Below, piece after piece: positions 15,999 to 21,015 of a stretch of 21,015 bases of DNA. The first letter of the stretch is position 1. Each line of letters begins with the position of its first letter. Made by a program: the position numbers and the translations under genes. The notes under the pieces are model-generated. The model searched no databases and was not told the DNA's origin. It worked only from the letters and a program-made list of their open reading frames with translations. The DNA is from JANNFX01 sp040080075 (GTDB taxonomy: Bacteria > Pseudomonadota > Alphaproteobacteria > Rhizobiales > Hyphomicrobiaceae): contig JBEBJD010000162.1 in the NCBI GenBank assembly GCA_040080075.1, forward strand, positions 1-21,015. Reading direction: 5' to 3'.

Positions 15999-16942
15999 TG
16001 CCGGTTCTACTTGTCGCGGAGCATACGAATACGGGCCTGAGCGGCGCGACTGCCAAGACCCTGACGGCTGCCATGGCCATCGCCGGTGATGTGCACGTAC
16101 TGGTGGCTGGGCACAACTGCAGTGCTGCCGCTACGGCTGCTGCCAAGCTGCAAGGCGTATCCAAGGTGCTTGTCGCCGATGCACCGCATTTGGGCGCGGG
16201 CCTTGCCGAAGAGCTGGCAGGGGTCATTGTACCGCTGATGTCCGGTTACGAGGCGGTGCTGGCACCCGCAACGGCCTCGGGCAAAAACGTCATGCCGCGC
16301 GTGGCGGCGATGCTCGACGTTATGCAGATTTCAGACATCACAAAGGTTTTGGCGCCAGATACATTCGAGCGCCCGGTTTACGCCGGCAATGCGGTACAGA
16401 CCGTTCAGTCAAAAGAAGCCAAGAAGGTCATCACCGTTAGAACGTCGACTTTTGCGGCGGCAGGAGAAGGCGGAACTGCCACGATCGAATCCATATCCAC
16501 CAGTCCGGCAGTTGGTTTGTCTCAGTTCACAAGCGCCGAGCTTTCGAAATCCGATCGTCCTGAATTGACAGCCGCCAAGATTGTCATTTCCGGCGGCCGT
16601 GGCATGGGTAACGGCGAGAACTTCACCAAGTACATCGAGCCCGTTGCAGACCGGCTGGGCGCGGCTATGGGTGCTTCGCGCGCAGCTGTCGACGCTGGCT
16701 TTGTTCCCAACGACTGGCAAGTTGGGCAAACGGGCAAAGTGGTTGCACCCGAATTGTACGTGGCTGTTGGCATTTCCGGCGCTATTCAGCATCTTGCCGG
16801 CATGAAAGATTCGAAGATCATCGTCGCCATCAATAAAGATGGCGAAGCTCCGATCTTCCAAGTGGCGGACTATGGGTTGGTGGCCGACCTGTTCCAAGCG
16901 CTACCCGAACTGGATGCCGAGCTTAAGAAGGCCGGACGTTAA
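15998..16942 (+). CDS. etfA: Electron transfer flavoprotein subunit alpha
   Basis: This 314-residue subunit carries the FAD. The N-terminal domain begins MPVLLVAEHTNTGLSGATAKTLTAA. The C-terminal FAD domain contains ISGGRGMGNGENF, the VGQTGKVVAPELYVAVGISGAIQHLAGMKDSKIIVAINKD signature and PIFQVADYGLVADLF. Length is normal. The ATG at 15998 shares one base with the etfB stop, so the two subunits are translationally coupled and should be made in equal amount. The heterodimer works in the cytoplasm with acyl-CoA dehydrogenases. hbd follows after 42 bases. Confidence 0.96.
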   Translation: MPVLLVAEHTNTGLSGATAKTLTAAMAIAGDVHVLVAGHNCSAAATAAAKLQGVSKVLVADAPHLGAGLAEELAGVIVPLMSGYEAVLAPATASGKNVMPRVAAMLDVMQISDITKVLAPDTFERPVYAGNAVQTVQSKEAKKVITVRTSTFAAAGEGGTATIESISTSPAVGLSQFTSAELSKSDRPELTAAKIVISGGRGMGNGENFTKYIEPVADRLGAAMGASRAAVDAGFVPNDWQVGQTGKVVAPELYVAVGISGAIQHLAGMKDSKIIVAINKDGEAPIFQVADYGLVADLFQALPELDAELKKAGR

Positions 16943-16984
16943 GTGAAGCTGCAGTGACGCGTGTTGTCTCAAAGGAACTCTGCG

Positions 16985-17914
16985 ATGGAAGTTGCTGTAA
17001 AAACTGCAGCCAAACCCAAAGTACAAATCCAACCGCACGCCTCTATCAAGCTGGTCGGCGTGATCGGTGCGGGGCAGATGGGAACTGGCATCGCTCATGT
17101 GGTGGCGCTAGCGGGCTACGATGTGCTGCTCAACGATATCAAGAAGGACGCCATTGATCGCTCGATCAGCCTCATCGAGGCCAATATGGGGCGCCAGCTT
17201 GCCAAAGGGACGGTAACGGAAGCGGCCGTGAAGGCGGCTCTGAAGCGCATCAAACCTGCGACATCGGTCGATGCTTTGAGCAACGCCGACATGGTGATCG
17301 AGGCGGCCACGGAAGAAGAATCCGTCAAGCGCCGGATTTTCCAGGAACTGTGCCCGGCCCTCAAGAAGGACGCACTGCTAGCCACCAACACATCATCGAT
17401 CTCCATTACCCGGTTAGCGTCGACGACGGACCGGCCGGAACAGTTCATCGGCATGCATTTCATGAATCCGGTGCCGAGAATGGAGCTGGTCGAGCTCATT
17501 CGAGGCATCGCGACCGAAGACGTTGTGTTTGCCTCGGCCCGGAAGTTTGTCGAGAGTTTGGGCAAGGTAACGGCGGTTTCAGAAGATTTTCCTGCCTTCA
17601 TCGTCAATCGTATTCTACTGCCGATGATCAATGAGGCGGTCTACACGCTCTATGAAGGCGTCGGGACAGTGGAGGCCATCGACAAGGCAATGAAGCTTGG
17701 CGCCCACCATCCCATGGGGCCGCTTGAGCTTGCCGACTTTATCGGTCTCGATACCTGCCTTTCGGTCATGCAGGTGCTCTATGAGGGGCTATCGGATTCC
17801 AAATACAGGCCGTGCCCACTGCTCGTTAAATATGTCGAGGCCGGTTGGCTCGGCCGCAAGACCAATCGCGGTTTCTACGACTATCGCGGAGAAAAGCCGG
17901 TTCCCACGCGCTGA
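16985..17914 (+). CDS. hbdA: 3-hydroxybutyryl-CoA dehydrogenase
   Basis: This 309-residue enzyme oxidises 3-hydroxybutyryl-CoA to acetoacetyl-CoA with NAD(P), or the reverse. The Rossmann motif GVIGAGQMGTGIAHV has GAGQMG at 28-33. The catalytic pair is H158 in FIGMHFMNPVP and E170 in ELVE. The C-terminal domain has NRILLPMINEAVYTLYEGV, HHPMGPLELADFIGLDT and the ending AGWLGRKTNRGFYDY. About 20 extra residues precede the Rossmann fold. The ATG at 16985, with AAAGGA upstream, is chosen over a TTG at 16961. Its place after etfBA is common in Rhizobiales and points to short-chain fatty-acid or polyhydroxybutyrate metabolism. The gene symbol is by analogy. Confidence 0.94.
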   Translation: MEVAVKTAAKPKVQIQPHASIKLVGVIGAGQMGTGIAHVVALAGYDVLLNDIKKDAIDRSISLIEANMGRQLAKGTVTEAAVKAALKRIKPATSVDALSNADMVIEAATEEESVKRRIFQELCPALKKDALLATNTSSISITRLASTTDRPEQFIGMHFMNPVPRMELVELIRGIATEDVVFASARKFVESLGKVTAVSEDFPAFIVNRILLPMINEAVYTLYEGVGTVEAIDKAMKLGAHHPMGPLELADFIGLDTCLSVMQVLYEGLSDSKYRPCPLLVKYVEAGWLGRKTNRGFYDYRGEKPVPTR

Positions 17915-17957
17915 TCGTTGTGCGCGCCGTTGAGCTGCCCAAACCGGGTACATGCTC

Positions 17958-17987
17958 TTGACGGCCTGACAGGCAAAGCGCTACCTC
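17958..17987 (+). promoter_or_regulatory. Candidate housekeeping promoter for metZ
   Basis: TTGACGG (17958-17964) and GCTACCTC (17980-17987) are separated by 15 bases. They fit the alphaproteobacterial sigma-70 consensus TTGACGS and GCTANAWC at all but one defined position. The spacer is one base longer than the usual range. Transcription would begin a few bases before the SAM-II aptamer. Confidence 0.5.
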
Positions 17988-17998
17988 ACAATATCTGA

Positions 17999-18053
17999 GA
18001 TCGTGGTGATTTGGCCGGCCGGCTTGCAGCCACGTAAAACAACTCGCTAAAAA
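17999..18053 (+). ncRNA. SAM-II riboswitch (metA motif)
   Basis: The sequence contains the conserved SAM-II core in order: CGTGGTGATTTGG, CCGGCTTGCAGCCACGT, then AAAACAACTCGCTAAAA. The first stem, CGTGG with CCACG, the loop and the A-rich strand that forms the pseudoknot are all present. SAM-II is found mainly upstream of metA, metX or metZ in alphaproteobacteria, and this copy lies 117 bases before metZ. High S-adenosylmethionine should turn the gene off. Unlike the usual arrangement with the aptamer close to the ribosome site, a strong intrinsic terminator lies between this aptamer and the gene. Confidence 0.93.
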
Positions 18054-18082
18054 AGGCCGCGCACACCCGGATTTCGGTTGGG

Positions 18083-18122
18083 CCCGGCCATCTGGCGGGC
18101 ATCAGGCCGGCCGGGTTTTTTT
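18083..18122 (+). terminator. Intrinsic terminator in the metZ leader
   Basis: CCCGGCC (18083-18089) pairs with GGCCGGG (18109-18115) and is followed immediately by seven T (18116-18122). This stops transcription upstream of metZ unless prevented. Its place 29 bases after the SAM-II aptamer suggests SAM-dependent attenuation. The inner 19-base loop can form a further small stem. Confidence 0.82.
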
Positions 18123-18169
18123 ATTGGGTTAACGGCTGTGGCTGTGCCCGTTGAACGGAGACGAGACGT

Positions 18170-19387
18170 ATGGCAGGCAAGGATACGGCGGATACCTTTG
18201 GACCTGAACAGTGGGCGCCTGAGACCCAACTCGTCCATGGCGGCGTTCTGCGCTCGCAATTCGGGGAGACATCCGAAGCGCTGTTTCTGACGCAGGGCTA
18301 CGTCTACAACAGCGCTGAACAGGCCGAAGCCCGCTTCAAGAACGAAGATCCAGGCTATCAATATACGCGCTTCTCCAATCCAACCGTCACCATGTTCGAG
18401 GAGCGCATCCGGCTGCTGGAGGGCGCTGAAGTCGCCCGTGCGACAGCCACAGGCATGGCGGCCGTGACGGCCGCTCTCATGTCCTATTTGAAGGCTGGCG
18501 ATCATGTCATAGCAGCCCGGGCCATGTTCGGGTCGTGCCGTTACATCATCGATCAGCTTTGTCCGCGATTTGGCATCGGCTTTACGCTTATCGATGGCCG
18601 CGATCTGAACGAATGGCGCAAGGCCATCAAGCCGAACACCAAGGCATTCTTTTTCGAGACCCCGGCCAACCCGACGCTCGACCTCGTAGATATCGAAGGC
18701 GTGTCCAAGATCGCCAAGGAAATCGGCGCGCTGACTATGGTCGACAACGTGTTCGCCACGCCCATGCTGCAGCGCCCGCTCAAATTTGGCGCTGACGTCG
18801 TCATCTATTCTGCGACCAAGCACATTGATGGGCAGGGACGGTGCCTGGGTGGCGCGGTATTGTGCTCGGAAAAATTCTTGATCGATCATTTGCAGGACTT
18901 TATCCGCCAAACCGGCCCCACCATGAGCCCGTTCAATGCGTGGGTGATGCTCAAGGGACTCGAAACCATGCCGCTAAGGGTTCGCGCGCAAAGCGAGACC
19001 GCTGCCAAATTGGCGGATCATCTGGCGGCGGCCAAGGGCGTCAACAAGGTTCTGTATTGTGGACGTGCCGACCACCCGCAGGCCGCATTGGTCAAAAAGC
19101 AAATGACGGGCGGCGGCCAGATGATCGCCTTCGAAGTGGCGGGCGGCAAGGAGGGGGCATTCCGGTTCCAGAATGCGCTCAGGCTTATAAAAATTTCGAA
19201 TAATCTGGGCGATGCCAAGAGCCTGATCACACACCCGGCCACGACCACACATTTCCGCATCGGGGCGCCCGCTCGTGCCGAACTGGGCATATCGGATGGC
19301 ATCTTGCGGCTTTCAGTAGGACTGGAAGCGGCCAGCGATCTCATTCATGATCTTGATACGGCGCTGGCTGCTGTGCGAACAGTCTGA
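18170..19387 (+). CDS. metZ: O-succinylhomoserine sulfhydrylase
   Basis: This 405-residue PLP enzyme of the Cys/Met-metabolism family makes homocysteine from O-succinylhomoserine and sulfide. The PLP lysine is K217 in VIYSATKHIDGQGRCLGGAVL. The phosphate-binding YTRFSNPTV segment is at about 65-73, the TGMAAVTAALMS stacking loop at about 94-105, and the cofactor aspartate in VDNVFATP at about 192. The ending FRIGAPARAELGISDGILRLSVGLE is typical. The GQGR motif after the lysine marks MetZ rather than MetB. The ATG at 18170 has CGGAG nine bases upstream. It is under SAM-II control, so methionine synthesis is shut by SAM. apaG follows after 21 bases. Confidence 0.95.
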   Translation: MAGKDTADTFGPEQWAPETQLVHGGVLRSQFGETSEALFLTQGYVYNSAEQAEARFKNEDPGYQYTRFSNPTVTMFEERIRLLEGAEVARATATGMAAVTAALMSYLKAGDHVIAARAMFGSCRYIIDQLCPRFGIGFTLIDGRDLNEWRKAIKPNTKAFFFETPANPTLDLVDIEGVSKIAKEIGALTMVDNVFATPMLQRPLKFGADVVIYSATKHIDGQGRCLGGAVLCSEKFLIDHLQDFIRQTGPTMSPFNAWVMLKGLETMPLRVRAQSETAAKLADHLAAAKGVNKVLYCGRADHPQAALVKKQMTGGGQMIAFEVAGGKEGAFRFQNALRLIKISNNLGDAKSLITHPATTTHFRIGAPARAELGISDGILRLSVGLEAASDLIHDLDTALAAVRTV

Positions 19388-19408
19388 ACGGTTCTATCTT
19401 TCACGCGA

Positions 19409-19825
19409 GTGGGCATCTTGGACAACGACCAGATATATGAAGCTGTGACGCGCGACATCCGCATCCGTGTGCGGCCGGAATATCAGGACGAACAATCGAC
19501 TCCCGATGAGGGTTACTATTTCTGGACCTACACCGTTGAGATTGCCAACGAGGGCGACGAGATGGTTCAGCTCAAATCGCGCGTTTGGCGCATTACCGAT
19601 GCGCTGGGCAAGACCGAGGAAGTGCGCGGTCCTGGAGTGATCGGACAAACTCCCAAAATTCCACCGGGTCAGGAGTTCACCTATACGTCGGGATGCCCGC
19701 TTTCAACGCCGTCAGGCATCATGGTGGGGAGCTATCAGATGGTTGGTGAGGATGGACAGATGTTCGATGTCGCCATCCCGGCGTTTTCACTCGACAGCCC
19801 ATTTGCTGTGCGCAGTGTCAATTGA
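19409..19825 (+). CDS. apaG: ApaG domain protein
   Basis: This 138-residue protein has the fibronectin-III-like ApaG fold: YEAVTRDIRIRVRPEYQDEQSTPDEGYYFWTYTVEIANEGDEMVQLKSRVWRITDALGK, then the conserved VRGPGVIGQTPKIPPGQEFTYTSGCPLSTPSGIMVGSYQM. In family members this block surrounds the possible nucleotide- or metal-binding groove. The role is not settled; links to ApaH and to Co2+ tolerance have been reported. GTG at 19409 is the longest start; TTG at 19418 is also possible. Only 21 bases separate it from metZ, so they probably form one transcript. It converges with dapE. Confidence 0.92.
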   Translation: MGILDNDQIYEAVTRDIRIRVRPEYQDEQSTPDEGYYFWTYTVEIANEGDEMVQLKSRVWRITDALGKTEEVRGPGVIGQTPKIPPGQEFTYTSGCPLSTPSGIMVGSYQMVGEDGQMFDVAIPAFSLDSPFAVRSVN

Positions 19826-19884
19826 ACCGCCGCTCGTGACGGCTGGCTCCACGAAAGCGGCACGCATGCGCGACGTAATGACTT

Positions 19885-21015
19885 TTACTTTTCGAAATAG
19901 CCGCAAATGAAGCGCTCGTAGATACGTGTCAGCGCTTCGAGATCTGCCACGGGCACGCGCTCGTCGACCTTGTGGATCATGTCATTGACCAATCCGAACT
20001 CGACCACGGGACAATGATCCTTGATGAAGCGGGCGTCAGATGTGCCGCCTCCTGTCGTCAATGCCGGAATGCGGCCGGTCTGATCCTTGATGGCAGCTAC
20101 CAATGTCTCCACCAGCGGTCCGGGCTTGGTCAGGAACACATCCCCCGTTCCGGAAAAACTCAACTCATAGCGGGCGCCGATGCCGAAGGCGGCGGCATCG
20201 CACTGCAGCCGCACCCAGTCTTCGATGGTCGGACGCCGCCACAAATCATTGTAGCGAATATTAAAGGTTGCGCGGGCCTGAGCGGGGATAACGTTGGCGG
20301 CTGTGTTGGGAACCGAGATGACGGTGATCTGGCAGTTGGAGGCCTCGAAATTTGCAGTGCCGTTGTCGATTGGCGCATGGGCCAGCCGTTCGATCATGCG
20401 AGCAAGCTTCGGGATTGGATTGTCGGCTTTACCGGGGTAGGCCGAGTGGCCTTGCTTGCCGTAGACCACAAGCTCACCAGTCATCGATCCGCGGCGGCCG
20501 GTCTTGATTTCGTCGCCAAGGGCTTTCGGGTTTGAAGGTTCGCCGACAAGGCAGGCATCGAGCGTTTCACCGCGCACCTTCAACCAGTCCAGCACTTTCA
20601 TGGTGCCATTGATCGAAGGGCCCTCCTCGTCGCCTGTGATCAGCAGCGAAATTGAGTCGTTACCAGGAAGCGTGCCGGCCGCCTGAAGCCGCGCTACGGC
20701 AGCCATGAAGCAGGCGATGCCGCCTTTCATATCGACGGCGCCACGGCCCCAAACATGGCCGTCGCGCAATTCGCCAGAGAACGGCGCCGCCGTCCACGCT
20801 TCAGCGTCGCCAGGCGGTACGACATCCGTATGCCCCGCAAAGCAGAGGTTGCGTCCGCTGTTGCCAAGGCGCGCATAGAGGTTTTCTATATCGGGGGTGC
20901 CCGCGTCACTGAACGTCATGCGGTGGCAGGTGAAACCCGCGTTGGCGAGAATATTTTGAACAAGCGTAAGAGCGCCGCCTTCGGCGGGGGTCACGCTTTC
21001 GCAGCGGATCAGTTC
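19885..21015 (-). CDS. dapE: Succinyl-diaminopimelate desuccinylase, 5' end beyond the window
   Basis: The visible 376 codons form the C-terminal majority of DapE, a dinuclear zinc amidase that releases diaminopimelate for lysine and peptidoglycan synthesis. Metal ligands in order are His in CFAGHTDVVP, Asp in GRGAVDMKGG, the catalytic and ligand pair in TGDEEGP, Glu in CLVGEPS, and His in NDMIHKVDERV near the end. The first visible residues, ELIRCESVTPAEGGALTLVQ, match the substrate-side N-terminal region, so only about ten residues seem missing. A GTG at 20994 is the V of SVTPAEGG, not a start. It is convergent with apaG, 59 bases apart. Confidence 0.95.
   Translation of the reverse strand, partial: ELIRCESVTPAEGGALTLVQNILANAGFTCHRMTFSDAGTPDIENLYARLGNSGRNLCFAGHTDVVPPGDAEAWTAAPFSGELRDGHVWGRGAVDMKGGIACFMAAVARLQAAGTLPGNDSISLLITGDEEGPSINGTMKVLDWLKVRGETLDACLVGEPSNPKALGDEIKTGRRGSMTGELVVYGKQGHSAYPGKADNPIPKLARMIERLAHAPIDNGTANFEASNCQITVISVPNTAANVIPAQARATFNIRYNDLWRRPTIEDWVRLQCDAAAFGIGARYELSFSGTGDVFLTKPGPLVETLVAAIKDQTGRIPALTTGGGTSDARFIKDHCPVVEFGLVNDMIHKVDERVPVADLEALTRIYERFICGYFEK

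Noticed and set aside
18047..18910. Minus-strand 287-residue open frame over metZ and its leader
   Set aside because: It covers the SAM-II leader terminator and the antisense of metZ; no motif is visible.

Overview
The window looks like a chromosomal housekeeping segment of an alphaproteobacterium, most likely Hyphomicrobiales (Rhizobiales). The grounds are the split F1 operon atpHAGDC without F0 genes, an etfB-etfA-hbd cluster, envC-ctpA-rppH in that order, and metZ behind a SAM-II riboswitch followed by apaG and dapE. Codon use is GC-rich throughout. The genus cannot be fixed from the sequence alone.

Layout. Positions 1-962 (minus strand) hold a DUF2946-like His/Cys-rich exported protein upstream of the 5' part of a TonB-dependent receptor, probably a metal-uptake pair. 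Positions 1137-2146 form a small island: a vapBC toxin-antitoxin pair on the minus strand, bracketed by two ~92-bp direct repeats. Positions 2256-8235 are the F1-ATPase operon (atpH, atpA, atpG, atpD, atpC). Unusually, almost every junction is widened. Palindromic intergenic repeats lie in atpA-atpG, atpG-atpD and after atpC, and two small genes of unknown function sit in atpG-atpD (a coiled-coil protein between repeat copies) and atpD-atpC (a CPFCG zinc-ribbon protein). pyrE follows (8446-9006) and ends inside another repeat copy.

Positions 9059-12858 (minus strand) carry envC, ctpA, rppH and a two-helix membrane protein, that is, cell-wall hydrolase activation and processing followed by mRNA 5'-end decay. 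A structured 458-bp intergenic stretch with nested inverted repeats separates this divergent block from a plus-strand run. That run is a HIG1-type twin-TM protein, PduO-type cobalamin adenosyltransferase, a rhomboid protease, etfB, etfA and 3-hydroxybutyryl-CoA dehydrogenase. Positions 17958-18122 hold a candidate promoter, a SAM-II aptamer and an intrinsic terminator controlling metZ. apaG follows, and dapE is convergent and truncated by the window end.

The points most worth following are the SAM-II aptamer and terminator sharing an identical 10-mer, the repeat-bracketed vapBC unit with a leaderless promoter and overlapping operator, and the two uncharacterised genes lodged in the ATP synthase operon. 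I found no clearly undescribed defence or mobile system.
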